DNA of 64,000 nucleotides, from positions 109,674 through 173,673 of the forward strand of contig CABYTL010000002.1 in assembly GCA_902521805.1 (NCBI GenBank), written 5' to 3'. Shown one piece after another: positions 9,333 to 19,115 of the stretch. Every line of letters starts with the position of its first letter. The first letter of the stretch is position 1. The notes beneath the pieces are model-generated. The model made no database searches and was not told the origin of the DNA. It saw only the letters and a list, made by a program, of their open reading frames with translations. The DNA comes from an uncultured Pelagibacteraceae bacterium. GTDB lineage: Bacteria; Pseudomonadota; Alphaproteobacteria; Pelagibacterales; Pelagibacteraceae. Made by a program: the position numbers and the translations under genes.

Positions 9333-10952
9333 TTACTTAAAATTTTTTCTCAACTCAAATTTTTGAATTTTTCCTGTAGAAGTTTTTGGCAATTCACAAA
9401 AAACGACTTGTTTGGGTACTTTAAACCCTGCCAAGGTTTCTTTACAAAAATCAATTAATTCCTTTTCACTTGTAGTCTTGTCTTTAACCATTTCAATAAA
9501 TGCACACGGAACTTCTCCCCATTTTTCATCTGGCTTTGCTACAACTGCTGCAATAGAAACAGAAGGATGTTTAGATAAGGTATTTTCAATTTCTATTGAG
9601 GATATATTTTCTCCTCCAGAAATAATTATATCTTTTGATCTGTCTTGAATTTTTACATATCCATCAGGATGTATCACAGCCAAATCTCCCGAGTGGAACC
9701 AGCCCCCTGCCATAGCTTTATCTGTTGCCTCCTTATCCTTAAAATATCCCTTCATTACCACATTTCCTCTAAGCATAATTTCCCCAATAGTTTTTCCATC
9801 TTTTGGAACTTCTTTCATGGTCTCTGGATCCATAATTGTTGCACCCTCAAGGTTAGGATATCTTACTCCTTGTCTAGCTTTGATTTCATTTTGTTTTTCT
9901 TCATCAAGATTATTCCAATCATCATTCCAAGCACATTGGGTAACATGACCGTAAGTTTCAGTAAGGCCATAAACATGCATCACTTCAAAACCAAGTTCTT
10001 TCATTTTCTTAAATATTATACTTGGGGGTGGAGCACCAGCAGTTAAAACATGAACTTTATGTTTTAACTTTTTTCGATCACTCTCAGGAGCACCTGTTAT
10101 CATGTTTAAAACTATAGGGGCACCACCAAAATGTGTAATATTATGTTTATCAATTAATTCAAAAATTTTTTTTACATTAATATTTCTTAGACATATTGTT
10201 CTTCCATTGAGCATTGGAACTGTCCAAGGATAACACCAGCCATTACAATGAAACATAGGTACAATTGTTAAAAAATTTAATCTATTTGGCATATTCCAAG
10301 CTACTGCACTTCCAGTTGACATCAAATAGGATCCTCTATGATGATAAACAACTCCTTTTGGATTTCCTGTCGTGCCTGATGTGTAACTGAGTGATATAGC
10401 TTGCCATTCATCTTCAGGCATTTTCCAATTGTAATTATCATCACCTGTATTTAAAAAATTTTCATATTCAAGATCACCAATTTTTTCTAGTTTTGACTGA
10501 TCAGCAAACTTGTCATGAATATCAATTATAATTATTTCTTTATCTAATTTACTTAATGCTTTTTTTACCTCTAAATGAAGTTGTCTATCTACAACTAGTA
10601 CTTTTGCATCACTATGGTTTAAAATATATGAAATTGTATTTGCATCTAGTCTTATATTAATAGTATTTAGTACTGCACCAGTCATAGGAACAGAATAGTG
10701 TGCTTCAAAAATTTCAGGAGTGTTAAAAGCTAAAAATGAGACAGTGTCTCCTTTGCGAACTCCAATTTTTTCAAGTGCACTAGCAAATTTACTTGCTCTT
10801 TTAAAAACATTGCTCCAGGTATATTTTCTATCTTCATAAACTATAGCCTCATAATTAGGGTAAATATCTTTTGCTCTCTCTAAAAAAGATAAAGGGGTTA
10901 AAGGTACGTAATTTGCCTTATTCTTATCTAAGTTAAATTCATAGTGGTTCAT
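9333..10952 (-). CDS. dmdB: 3-methylmercaptopropionate-CoA ligase (acyl-CoA synthetase)
   Basis: An ANL-superfamily acyl-CoA synthetase of 539 residues with the P-loop SLSYTSGTTGNPKG (about residue 190), the adenylate motif HSGDLAVIHPDGYVKIQDR, and the C-terminal catalytic Lys region KTSTGKIQKFELR. Position between dmdC and dmdA and the matching length support DmdB, which activates methylmercaptopropionate with ATP and CoA. Medium-chain fatty acyl-CoA ligases look similar, so the specific substrate is inferred from the operon. Only 1 bp separates it from dmdC. Confidence 0.87.
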   Translation of the reverse strand: MNHYEFNLDKNKANYVPLTPLSFLERAKDIYPNYEAIVYEDRKYTWSNVFKRASKFASALEKIGVRKGDTVSFLAFNTPEIFEAHYSVPMTGAVLNTINIRLDANTISYILNHSDAKVLVVDRQLHLEVKKALSKLDKEIIIIDIHDKFADQSKLEKIGDLEYENFLNTGDDNYNWKMPEDEWQAISLSYTSGTTGNPKGVVYHHRGSYLMSTGSAVAWNMPNRLNFLTIVPMFHCNGWCYPWTVPMLNGRTICLRNINVKKIFELIDKHNITHFGGAPIVLNMITGAPESDRKKLKHKVHVLTAGAPPPSIIFKKMKELGFEVMHVYGLTETYGHVTQCAWNDDWNNLDEEKQNEIKARQGVRYPNLEGATIMDPETMKEVPKDGKTIGEIMLRGNVVMKGYFKDKEATDKAMAGGWFHSGDLAVIHPDGYVKIQDRSKDIIISGGENISSIEIENTLSKHPSVSIAAVVAKPDEKWGEVPCAFIEMVKDKTTSEKELIDFCKETLAGFKVPKQVVFCELPKTSTGKIQKFELRKNFK

Positions 10953-10953
10953 G

Positions 10954-12717
10954 TTAATTGAATTTAAAATTCATTATATTTGAACTACCTGAAATAGCTG
11001 ATTTATAATGCTGTTCTGCCCTGGGTAAAACTTTATCAAAATAAAATTTGGCAGTATTTATCTTGTCCTCATAAAATTTTTTATTTTCCTGATAATCTTT
11101 AAAACTTACATTTAAAACCTTTATCCACGAAAAAGCTAATGATACATATCCAAGTGTTTTTAAATAATCATTCGCAGCTGCACTCACATCATCTTTTTTA
11201 TTTTCTATTCTCTCGATGGTCCATTCACTAAACTTTTTGAGTATATTTAGATAATGATTAAAATCATCTATAAAAGGCTTAACTTTTTCATTATTTGAGT
11301 TAGTTTCAGACCTCACAGTATCTAAAAATTTATTAATTATATTTCCATTTTTATTTGATAATTTTCTAAAAACTAAATCAGCTGCTTGAACAGAATTTGT
11401 TCCTTCATAAATAGGAGTTATTCTATTGTCTCTATAAAATTGCTCTATACCTTGATCTTTTGTATAACCATATCCACCAAATATTTGCATTGCATCACTT
11501 GTGATTTCCATTCCTAAATCTGAAAACAATGACTTAACAACTGGTGTCATTAATGAAACCATATCCGAAGCTTCTTGTTTAATCTTTTGATCATTGTGAT
11601 TTAAGCTTACTTCGGTTTGTTGTGATAACCAAAAACATAATGCTCTTTCTCCTTCAATTATAGATTTCATATTCAATAAAGTTTTTCTTATATCAGCATG
11701 TTCAATAATTAAGTCAGCATTCCCATTTTGTGAGTTATTATTACTTTTTCCTTGCTTTCTCTCCTTCGCATAGCTTAATGAATTTTGATAAGCAATTTCT
11801 GAAATTCCTAACCCTTGAATTCCTACAACTATTCTCTCTAAATTCATCATCGTAAACATCTGACTAAGTCCTTTATTTTTAGGACCAATCATAATACCAG
11901 CTGCTTCATCGAAATTTAAAACACAAGTAGCAGAACCTTTAATACCCATTTTTGTTTCTATTGATCCTGTGGATATTCCATTTCTTGATCCAATAGTTCC
12001 GTCATCTTTAACTATAAATTTTGGAACTAGAAATAAACTTATTCCCTTTGTGCCTTTGGGAGCGTCTGTTGTTCTTGCTATTACTAAATGAATAATATTT
12101 TCAGTTAAATCATGGTCACCTGATGTAATAAATATTTTTTGACCTGTAATTTTATAAGTACCATTTGGTTGTTCTACCGCTTTTGTTTTTAATAAACCTA
12201 AATCTGTACCACAAACTGGCTCAGTCAAACACATAGTGCCACTCCACCTTCCCTCAACCATTTTTGGGAGGTATTTGTCTTTAATTTCATCTGTTGCATG
12301 ATGGTGAATACAATTATAAGCACCAAGTGTTAATTCACTGTAGAGTTTAAACGCTAAACTAGCAGACGATATCATTTCATCAAAAAATGCGCTTACAGTT
12401 CTAGGCATACCTTGTCCACCATATTTTGGGTCACAAGATAATGAGGTCCAACCATCCTCAATATATTTCTGATAAGCTTCTTTATATCCTGGAGGTGTTC
12501 TTACAACACCATTTTCTAAAATCGCTGGATTTTCATCTCCTGCTTTCGCAAGAGGTAAAATTAAATTTTGATTAATCTTAGCAGCTTGGTCTAAGATGTC
12601 TTTAACAAGGTCTGGACTTACCTCTTTATATTTTTCTAACTCATTATAATTTTTATTATCTCTTAATTTTTCAAAAAGAAACATCATATCTTCAACTGGT
12701 GCTGTATAGCTTGGCAT
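10954..12717 (-). CDS. dmdC: 3-methylmercaptopropionyl-CoA dehydrogenase
   Basis: An acyl-CoA dehydrogenase of 587 residues, longer than ordinary family members (about 380-400) and matching the extended DmdC type with an extra C-terminal helical region. Flavin and substrate motifs include CLTEPVCGTDLG and QIFGGYGYTKDQGIEQFYRD. The catalytic Glu is in ITPIYEGTNSVQA. It would form methylthioacryloyl-CoA from MMPA-CoA. The next enzyme, a DmdD or AcuH hydratase, is not in this window. It follows leuB by 26 bp, so leucine and DMSP genes may share a transcript. Confidence 0.88.
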   Translation of the reverse strand: MPSYTAPVEDMMFLFEKLRDNKNYNELEKYKEVSPDLVKDILDQAAKINQNLILPLAKAGDENPAILENGVVRTPPGYKEAYQKYIEDGWTSLSCDPKYGGQGMPRTVSAFFDEMISSASLAFKLYSELTLGAYNCIHHHATDEIKDKYLPKMVEGRWSGTMCLTEPVCGTDLGLLKTKAVEQPNGTYKITGQKIFITSGDHDLTENIIHLVIARTTDAPKGTKGISLFLVPKFIVKDDGTIGSRNGISTGSIETKMGIKGSATCVLNFDEAAGIMIGPKNKGLSQMFTMMNLERIVVGIQGLGISEIAYQNSLSYAKERKQGKSNNNSQNGNADLIIEHADIRKTLLNMKSIIEGERALCFWLSQQTEVSLNHNDQKIKQEASDMVSLMTPVVKSLFSDLGMEITSDAMQIFGGYGYTKDQGIEQFYRDNRITPIYEGTNSVQAADLVFRKLSNKNGNIINKFLDTVRSETNSNNEKVKPFIDDFNHYLNILKKFSEWTIERIENKKDDVSAAANDYLKTLGYVSLAFSWIKVLNVSFKDYQENKKFYEDKINTAKFYFDKVLPRAEQHYKSAISGSSNIMNFKFN

Positions 12718-12743
12718 AAAAATAGTTTAGGATAATTAGCGAA

Positions 12744-13850
12744 TTATTGCAATTTTGAAATTATCGCATCACCCATTTGAGAAGTTGAAACCTCTTTGGT
12801 TCCATTAGATAAAATATCCTTTGTTCTTAAGCCATCATTTAATACATCTTGGACTGCTTTTTCTAAGGATCCAGCCTCTTTATCGAGGTCTAATGAGTAT
12901 CTCAATGCCATGGCAAAACTTAATATTGTGGCAATAGGATTGGCTATTCCTTTTCCGGCTATATCAGGCGCAGAACCATGTATAGGTTCATACATCGCCC
13001 TCATTTCACCGTCTTTATTTTTAGCACCTAAAGATGCAGAAGGTAAAAGACCCAAAGATCCTGTCAGCATCGAAGCTTGATCAGACAACATATCTCCAAA
13101 TAAATTATCGGTAACTATTACATCAAATTGTTTGGGATTTTTTAATAATTGCATCGCGCAGTTATCAGCTAACATATGACTTAACTCTATTTCTTTATAT
13201 TCTTTATCTCGAAGACTCTGCACTTCTTCTCGCCATAGAAGTCCCGCTTCCATAACATTTGACTTTTCACATGAAGTAACTCTATTCGATCTTTTCTTTG
13301 CGAGTTCAAAAGCCACTCTTGCAACTCTGGTAATTTCTGAACTAGTATATGAATGAGTATTAATTCCTTTTCTCTCTCCATTTTCAATTGGTTTAATTCC
13401 TCTTGGTTCACCAAAGTAAATTCCACCCGTAAGTTCTCTCACGATCATTATATCTAATCCAGATACGACCTCCGGTTTTAAAGTCGAAGCATCTACTAAT
13501 TGTTGAAAACAAATTGCTGGTCTTAAATTTGCAAAAAGTTTTAGTTCTTTTCTTAATTTTAGTAAAGCTCTCTCTGGTTTTTTTGCAAACTCAACATTAT
13601 CCCATTTAGGACCTCCAACAGCACCTAACATTATAACCTCACTTTCAAGCGCTTTATAAAAAACTTCATCAGTAATAGGAGTATCATTTTTATCGTAAGA
13701 ACAACCTCCAACCAAATCTTCATCTATTTGAAAATCTAAAGACTTTTTTTTATTAAACCATTCAATTATCTTTCTTACCTCAGAGATAACTTCTGGTCCA
13801 ATACCATCGCCCGACAACAATAGAATTTTTCTTTTTCTTACTTTAATCAT
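12744..13850 (-). CDS. leuB: 3-isopropylmalate dehydrogenase
   Basis: LeuB oxidatively decarboxylates 3-isopropylmalate in leucine synthesis. Features are [15 protein letters not shown] at the N-terminus, the substrate Arg region [24 protein letters not shown], and the Mg/NAD segment [15 protein letters not shown] followed by [18 protein letters not shown]. Its 368 residues are normal. The start overlaps the leuD end by 8 nt. Confidence 0.97.
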   Translation of the reverse strand: MIKVRKRKILLLSGDGIGPEVISEVRKIIEWFNKKKSLDFQIDEDLVGGCSYDKNDTPITDEVFYKALESEVIMLGAVGGPKWDNVEFAKKPERALLKLRKELKLFANLRPAICFQQLVDASTLKPEVVSGLDIMIVRELTGGIYFGEPRGIKPIENGERKGINTHSYTSSEITRVARVAFELAKKRSNRVTSCEKSNVMEAGLLWREEVQSLRDKEYKEIELSHMLADNCAMQLLKNPKQFDVIVTDNLFGDMLSDQASMLTGSLGLLPSASLGAKNKDGEMRAMYEPIHGSAPDIAGKGIANPIATILSFAMALRYSLDLDKEAGSLEKAVQDVLNDGLRTKDILSNGTKEVSTSQMGDAIISKLQ

Positions 13851-14448
13851 TAAATATCCAAGGTCTTTTTTCTTTTAAATTTTTTTCAAAATTTTGAATT
13901 TTATCAGATTTGTTTAAAGAGAGAGATATATCGTCTAATCCCTCTAACAAACATTTTTTCTTAAATGTATCTACTTTAAAGTTTATTTCACTGTTTCCAT
14001 AACCAATTTTCTCTTCATTGAGGTCTATAGAAATTTCCTCTTCTCTTTTTGCATATTCTGATAACTCTTTTATTTTACTTTCTTCGAGGATGATTGGTAA
14101 AATTCCATTTTTAAAACAATTATTATAAAAGATATCTGCAAAACTTGAGCTAATCACACAAGTGATCCCAAAGTCCAAAAGTGCCCATGGCGCATGTTCT
14201 CTTGACGATCCACAGCCAAAATTTTTACCAGCTATCAAAATTTTTGATTTATCAAATGGATCTTTATTAAGAATAAAATTGTTGATTTTTTTCCCTTGAT
14301 CATCATATCTCATCTCAAAAAATAAATTTTTACCTAAACCGGTTCTTTTAATAGTCTTTAAAAATTGTTTTGGAATAATCATATCTGTATCAATATTAGC
14401 TATTGGTAAATATGCCGGTATACTTTTTAATGAATTGAATTTTTTCAT
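13843..14448 (-). CDS. leuD: 3-isopropylmalate dehydratase small subunit
   Basis: LeuD is the swivelling domain of isopropylmalate isomerase and pairs with LeuC. Typical segments are [17 protein letters not shown] and [18 protein letters not shown] place the start at the ATG at 14448 ([10 protein letters not shown]), one base after the leuC stop, rather than at the longer ORF start 14478, which would lie inside leuC. The resulting 201 residues match the family. Confidence 0.95.
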   Translation of the reverse strand: MKKFNSLKSIPAYLPIANIDTDMIIPKQFLKTIKRTGLGKNLFFEMRYDDQGKKINNFILNKDPFDKSKILIAGKNFGCGSSREHAPWALLDFGITCVISSSFADIFYNNCFKNGILPIILEESKIKELSEYAKREEEISIDLNEEKIGYGNSEINFKVDTFKKKCLLEGLDDISLSLNKSDKIQNFEKNLKEKRPWIFND

Positions 14449-14449
14449 A

Positions 14450-15853
14450 TTAGTTCTGGTACTTTCTAACATCATCAAGGCTTCCAGAGATTGCTGCAGC
14501 AGCAGCCATGCCCGGACTTACTAAATGAGTTCTTCCACCTCTGCCTTGTCTACCTTCAAAATTTCTATTTGATGTAGACGCACATCTTTCCTCTGGTTTT
14601 AATTTATCTGCATTCATGGCTAAACACATTGAACAACCTGGCTCTCTCCATTCAAACCCTGAATTAAGAAAAATTTTATCTAAACCCTCTTGTTCTGCCT
14701 GTTCTTTAACTAATCCTGATCCTGGAACAACCATTGCTTGAACATGTGAAGCAATTTTTTTATCTTTTAAAATTTTTGCTGCCTCTCTCAAATCCTCTAT
14801 TCTACCATTTGTACAGCTACCAATAAAAACTTTATCAATCTTAATATCTTTAGCAGCAGTATTTGGTTTTAACCCCATGTAATTTAATGCTCTTTCTAAA
14901 GAGTTTTTTTTATCTTCATCAGTCTCGGTTTGTGGATTTGGTACTTTTCCATCAATTGTAATCACATCCTGAGGAGAAGTCCCCCAAGTTACCATGGGCA
15001 AAATCTCGCTAGCTTTTAAATTTATTTCCTTGTCAAATTTAGCTTCCTCATCAGTAATTAAAGACATCCAATATTCTAAAGCTTTATCCCAATTTTGTCC
15101 TTTAGGAGACATTGGTTTGCCTTTCAAGTATTCAAATATTTTTTCATCAGGAGCGATTAATCCTGCTCTTGCTCCACCCTCAATACTCATGTTGCAAATT
15201 GTCATTCTTTGTTCAACACTTAATGAACTAATAAGGTCTCCAGAATATTCAATCACACAACCAGTACCACCTGCGGTCCCAATTTTACCAATTATTTGAA
15301 GAATAACATCTTTTGAAGTAACTCCTAATGGCAGGTTTCCATTAATATTTATTCTAAAGTTTTTTGCTTTTTTTTGAACCAAGGTTTGAGTTGCTAAAAC
15401 ATGTTCTACTTCTGAGGTTCCAATCCCAAATGCTAAAGCACCAAATGCTCCATGAGTTGCTGTGTGACTATCTCCACATACAATTACAGTGCCTGGTTGA
15501 GTAAAACCTTGTTCAGGACCCGTAACATGAACAATCCCTTGTCTCTTATCATTCATTCCAAAAATTTTTATACCAAACTGTTTACAATTAGCCTCTAAAG
15601 TTTCTACTTGTATTTTTGACTCCTCATCAGTTATTCCCTTTGACCTCTCAGTAGTAGGGACATTATGATCAGCAACAGCAAGAGTTAAATTGGGATGTCT
15701 AACTATTCGATTAGAATTTCTAAGCGCTTCAAAAGCTTGGGGACTTGTTACTTCATGCACTAAATGTCTATCAACAAAAAGTAAAGCAGTTCCATCTTCT
15801 TGTTGATCTACTAAGTGGTTTTCCCAGATTTTATCGTATAAAGTATTAGGCAT
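14450..15853 (-). CDS. leuC: 3-isopropylmalate dehydratase large subunit
   Basis: LeuC carries the 4Fe-4S cluster that isomerises 2- to 3-isopropylmalate. The cluster Cys residues are visible in [14 protein letters not shown] and [31 protein letters not shown] is the aconitase-family signature. Length is 467 residues. leuA is not in the window. It lies 11 bp after rplS, so ribosomal and leucine genes are adjacent in one direction. Confidence 0.97.
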   Translation of the reverse strand: MPNTLYDKIWENHLVDQQEDGTALLFVDRHLVHEVTSPQAFEALRNSNRIVRHPNLTLAVADHNVPTTERSKGITDEESKIQVETLEANCKQFGIKIFGMNDKRQGIVHVTGPEQGFTQPGTVIVCGDSHTATHGAFGALAFGIGTSEVEHVLATQTLVQKKAKNFRININGNLPLGVTSKDVILQIIGKIGTAGGTGCVIEYSGDLISSLSVEQRMTICNMSIEGGARAGLIAPDEKIFEYLKGKPMSPKGQNWDKALEYWMSLITDEEAKFDKEINLKASEILPMVTWGTSPQDVITIDGKVPNPQTETDEDKKNSLERALNYMGLKPNTAAKDIKIDKVFIGSCTNGRIEDLREAAKILKDKKIASHVQAMVVPGSGLVKEQAEQEGLDKIFLNSGFEWREPGCSMCLAMNADKLKPEERCASTSNRNFEGRQGRGGRTHLVSPGMAAAAAISGSLDDVRKYQN

Positions 15854-15864
15854 TGAAAAAAAAA

Positions 15865-16440
15865 TTATTTTTTTTCTGAAATATTTTTAAGTTTTTTTTC
15901 TGTCTCCATTTCAGACTCGGTCACTTCATTTTTTTGATTTTTGACCTCAGTTGCCTGCTTTTTTGTCTCTGCAACTGATTTATTTTCTATTTTTGCACTA
16001 ATTTCTTCCTCTTTACTTGAAGGAGCTATATTTTCCTCATTAACAGTTTCAGGTTTTACATCAATATCTACACCAATCTTTTTTCTAATTTTTTCTGTTA
16101 TTCTTGCTGATTTACCTGTTCTATCCCTTAAGTAATAGAGTTTAGCTCTTCTTACTTTTCCTGATCTAATAACTTTAATTGAGTCAATAACTGGTCCATA
16201 TAGGGGGAAAGTTCTTTCAACACCCTCTCCAAAAGAGATCTTTCTTACTGTGAATGAAGAGTTTAAATCTCTACTTTTTTTAGCAATACAAACTCCTTCA
16301 AAATATTGAATTCTATCTTTTTTTCCTTCAGTAATTCTAACGCCAACTTTTATTACATCTCCTGGAAAAAAATCTGGTATTTTTTTTTCAGATAGGATCT
16401 TTTTGACACTTTGTTGATTTATATCTTCTATTGTTTTCAT
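15865..16440 (-). CDS. rplS: 50S ribosomal protein L19 with acidic/lysine-rich C-terminal tail
   Basis: The first ~115 residues are L19: [35 protein letters not shown] and [15 protein letters not shown] are characteristic. I take the ATG at 16440 ([11 protein letters not shown]) as start rather than the TTG at 16455, giving 191 residues. L19 is usually 115-130 residues, so there is a tail of roughly 75 residues rich in Glu, Lys and Ser. It has no recognisable fold and looks disordered. Location after trmD is standard. Confidence 0.93.
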   Translation of the reverse strand: MKTIEDINQQSVKKILSEKKIPDFFPGDVIKVGVRITEGKKDRIQYFEGVCIAKKSRDLNSSFTVRKISFGEGVERTFPLYGPVIDSIKVIRSGKVRRAKLYYLRDRTGKSARITEKIRKKIGVDIDVKPETVNEENIAPSSKEEEISAKIENKSVAETKKQATEVKNQKNEVTESEMETEKKLKNISEKK

Positions 16441-16456
16441 TTTTAAATTTATCAAA

Positions 16457-17143
16457 CTAATTTTTTTTATATTTTTCCCACAAATCAGGTCTTCGGTCGC
16501 GTGTTATAGCCTCTGATTGAGATAAACGCCAGTCTTTAATTTTAGCATGATCTCCAGATAAAAGTACATCGGGCACTGATTTTTTCTCCCAAATTTGTGG
16601 TTTAGTATATTGTGGGTATTCTAAAAGTCCATTTTCAAAAGTTTCATCAAATACTGATTTATTGTTTCCTAAAACTCCAGGCAAAAGTCTTAATATACTA
16701 TCTAAAACTACAAAAGCAGCAGTTTCTCCACCAGATAGAATGTAATCTCCAACACTTATCTCCTCAATATTTCTTGTAGTAAGAACTCTTTCATCCACCC
16801 CCTCAAAATGCCCACATATTAAAGAAATATATTTTTCTTTTGATAACTCTTGAGCAAGTTTCTGATCGAATTTTTTTCCTCTTGGAGAAAGATAGAAAAT
16901 TCTTTCTCCTTTTTTAGAATTTTGATCAATAGAATTGGCCAAAACATCTGCTTTAAGTAACATGCCTGAACCACCACCATATGGCGTGTCATCTACGGTC
17001 TTGTGTTTGTCTGATGCTGCGTTTCTGATATCAATCACATCTAAACTCCACAATTTTTTATTCATTGCTTTGCCATAAATACCTTTAGCGAGAGGACCTG
17101 GAAAAATTTCTGGATAGAGGGTGAATACTTGAGTTTGTAACAT
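16457..17143 (-). CDS. trmD: tRNA (guanine-N1)-methyltransferase
   Basis: TrmD methylates G37 of tRNAs using SAM, preventing frameshifting. SPOUT-fold markers are [40 protein letters not shown] and the knot region [13 protein letters not shown]. The 228 residues match. It sits between rpsP and rplS, but rimM, which in many bacteria lies between rpsP and trmD, is absent: only 14 bp separate these genes here. Confidence 0.97.
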   Translation of the reverse strand: MLQTQVFTLYPEIFPGPLAKGIYGKAMNKKLWSLDVIDIRNAASDKHKTVDDTPYGGGSGMLLKADVLANSIDQNSKKGERIFYLSPRGKKFDQKLAQELSKEKYISLICGHFEGVDERVLTTRNIEEISVGDYILSGGETAAFVVLDSILRLLPGVLGNNKSVFDETFENGLLEYPQYTKPQIWEKKSVPDVLLSGDHAKIKDWRLSQSEAITRDRRPDLWEKYKKN

Positions 17144-17157
17144 AAATAAATTTTAGA

Positions 17158-17583
17158 TTATTTTTTTTCTTCTTTTGGAGCTTCTGCCTTTTTAGTTTCT
17201 TCTTTTGGAGCTTCTGCCTTTTTGGCTTCTTCTTTTGGAGCTTCTGCCTTTTTAGTTTCTTCTTTTGGAGCATCTGCTTTTTTTCTATCTTTCTTAGGTA
17301 TTGCTTTTTGAGGATTATTACCTTTACTGGGCATAGGTATTAATTCATTTTCACCCAAGATCCTTGCAACTCTTGTTGTAGGCTGTGCACCTTGACTCAA
17401 CCAATATTTAATTCTCTCAGATTCTAATCCAATTCTCTCTTTTTTTTCTTTTGGTAATAATGGGTTAAAAAAACCAACTTTCTCAATAAATCTTCCATCT
17501 CTCGCAAATCGACTGTCAGCAACAACAACTTTATAAACGGGCCTTTTTTTTGTGCCACCTCTAGATAATCTTAGTTTTAACAT
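17158..17583 (-). CDS. rpsP: 30S ribosomal protein S16 with repeated C-terminal tail
   Basis: Residues 1 to about 80 are a clear S16 ([48 protein letters not shown]). The protein is 141 residues, beyond the usual 80-100. The extra length ends in four copies of a decapeptide of the type [10 protein letters not shown] encoded by a 30 bp tandem repeat. The tail is charged and probably disordered. It follows ffh by 12 bp. Confidence 0.95.
   Translation of the reverse strand: MLKLRLSRGGTKKRPVYKVVVADSRFARDGRFIEKVGFFNPLLPKEKKERIGLESERIKYWLSQGAQPTTRVARILGENELIPMPSKGNNPQKAIPKKDRKKADAPKEETKKAEAPKEEAKKAEAPKEETKKAEAPKEEKK
17164..17283 (-). repeat. 30 bp tandem repeat, about four copies, inside rpsP
   Basis: The string TCTTTTGGAG recurs at 17171, 17201, 17231 and 17261, a strict 30 bp period with few substitutions. 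It keeps the reading frame and encodes the KAEAPKEE-type decapeptides of S16. The shadow ORF at 17085-17273 comes from this repeat. It is a candidate for copy-number variation between strains. Confidence 0.93.
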
Positions 17584-17595
17584 CTCTCTCCTTTT

Positions 17596-18954
17596 TTATT
17601 TTAATTGATTAAATAATTCTGGGGGTATTCCTTTATCGGACATACCTTTCAGATTTCCTTTTGACATCTTTTTCATCATTTCAGACATCATTTTAAATTG
17701 TTTTAACAATTTATTGATAGTGGCTGGATCAGTTCCTGAACCATTAGCAATTCTTTTTTTTCTAGAACCATCAATTATTTTTGGGTTCTCTCTTTCTTTT
17801 TTTGTCATTGATAAAATTATAGCCTCGTTTTTAGTAATAACATTTTCATCGACTCCTGCTGCATCCATTTGAGATTTTACTTTTGAAACACCTGGCATGA
17901 AAGACATGATGCCCTCAATACCACCCATTTTTTTCATTTGTCTCAGTTGGGTTAAATAGTCTTGCATTGAGAATTGTCCTTTTTTTAAATTTTCCTCTGT
18001 TTTTTTAATATTTTCCTCTCCAAGATCTTGGGTTGCTTTTTCAACAAGAGAAACGATATCTCCCATTCCAAGAATTCTATTTGCAATTCTATCTGGATGG
18101 AAAACTTCAAGATTTTCAATTTTTTCACCAATACCTAAAAATTTTATTGGGACCTGTGAAACAAATTTCATACTTACAGCAGCTCCACCTCTAGCATCAC
18201 CATCGGCCCTTGTTAAAATAATTCCTGATAAATTTACTGTATTGTTAAACTCTTTTGCTACTGATGCAGCTACTTGTCCAGTGAGTGAGTCTGCAACTAA
18301 AAAGGTCTCTGCAGGTTTAATAATATTTTCTATTTGTTTAATTTCACTCATCATCTGCAAATCTATTTGTGTTCTACCGGCAGTATCAAACAAGATAATA
18401 TCAGTACCATTCAAATTTGCTGCACTAATTGCTCTTTGACAAATATCACCAGGTTGCTGATCTTCAATTATTGGGAGAGTCAAAATATTATTTTGTTTAC
18501 CTAAAGATTCTAATTGCTCTTGAGCAGCTGGTCTATAAATGTCTAAGCTGACCATCATTACTTTCTTTTTTTTTGTATTCTCTAAATATCTTGCAAGTTT
18601 AGCAGTTGTGGTAGTTTTACCAGAACCTTGTAACCCAACTAGCATCATTGGTACTGGTGGAACAGCATTTAAATTTACATCATTATTTTTTTCGCCCAAA
18701 AGATTAACTAGTTCATCATAAACAATTTTTACTACCATATCCCCAGGAGATGTTGATCTAATAATTTCTTGGCCCAAGGCTTTTGGTTTAACTTTTTCAA
18801 TAAAGTCTTTAGCAACTTCAAGAGACACATCGGCCTCCAGTAAAGCTTGTCTTATACCTCTTAATCCTTCATCAACCTGATTTTCATCAAGTGATGGAGC
18901 TTTTTTTAAAGAGGAAAAAACTTCCTCGAATTTATTTGTTAAATTTTCAAACAT
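17596..18954 (-). CDS. ffh: signal recognition particle GTPase
   Basis: Ffh binds SRP RNA and signal sequences and delivers ribosomes to FtsY. It has an N domain, a GTPase G domain (GLQGSGKTTTTAKLA, FDTAGRTQID, TRADGDARGG) and a Met-rich M domain at the C-terminus (FKMMSEMMKKMSKG). I choose the ATG at 18954 (MFENLTNKFEEV), giving 452 residues; the ORF-track start at 18981 adds nine unconserved residues and lies in a structured leader. Its partner ftsY is 1 kb away on the other strand. Confidence 0.96.
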   Translation of the reverse strand: MFENLTNKFEEVFSSLKKAPSLDENQVDEGLRGIRQALLEADVSLEVAKDFIEKVKPKALGQEIIRSTSPGDMVVKIVYDELVNLLGEKNNDVNLNAVPPVPMMLVGLQGSGKTTTTAKLARYLENTKKKKVMMVSLDIYRPAAQEQLESLGKQNNILTLPIIEDQQPGDICQRAISAANLNGTDIILFDTAGRTQIDLQMMSEIKQIENIIKPAETFLVADSLTGQVAASVAKEFNNTVNLSGIILTRADGDARGGAAVSMKFVSQVPIKFLGIGEKIENLEVFHPDRIANRILGMGDIVSLVEKATQDLGEENIKKTEENLKKGQFSMQDYLTQLRQMKKMGGIEGIMSFMPGVSKVKSQMDAAGVDENVITKNEAIILSMTKKERENPKIIDGSRKKRIANGSGTDPATINKLLKQFKMMSEMMKKMSKGNLKGMSDKGIPPELFNQLK

Positions 18955-18967
18955 ATTTATTACACAC

Positions 18968-19063
18968 AGCAGTGATCTCACTAGTGGGCGAACCCTCGCT
19001 GACTAGTGTCGATCTCTTTGTTTCCAAAGACACCACAAATTTAATGTATTTGCGGAAACTGCC
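18968..19063 (-). ncRNA. candidate structured leader RNA of ffh (multi-branched)
   Basis: On the minus strand this gap folds into a closed multi-branch structure by eye. P1 pairs GGCAGU (19063-19058) with ACUGCU (18973-18968). P2 is CCGCAAAU with AUUUGUGG (8 bp, one G-U). P3 is UCUUUG-GAAA-CAAAGA. P4 is CACUAGU with ACUAGUG, with a further GCGA/UCGC stem inside. P1 starts near the expected transcription start and its 3' strand ends 13 nt before the ffh ATG. I recall a conserved motif upstream of ffh having been proposed in Pelagibacter, but cannot confirm it here. It lacks the conserved loop of SRP RNA. Confidence 0.65.
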
Positions 19064-19067
19064 ACAA

Positions 19068-19096
19068 ACTATAATAGAGGTTCAAAAAGTCAATAA
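19068..19096 (-). promoter_or_regulatory. candidate promoter for ffh leader
   Basis: On the minus strand TTATTG (19096-19091), a 17 bp spacer, then TATAGT (19073-19068). The implied transcript start at about 19062 coincides with the first strand of the P1 helix in the ffh leader. Confidence 0.45.
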
Positions 19097-19115
19097 ATAA
19101 GTTAAATAACTATAT

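Noticed and set aside
18968-19063. SRP RNA (4.5S) gene next to ffh
   Set aside because: The conserved GGAAG-type tetraloop and symmetric/asymmetric loop bases of SRP RNA are absent on both strands.
18891-19100. 69-residue plus-strand ORF over the ffh start and leader
   Set aside because: It reads through the structured leader and antisense to ffh, has no family features, and its frame is explained by the RNA element.
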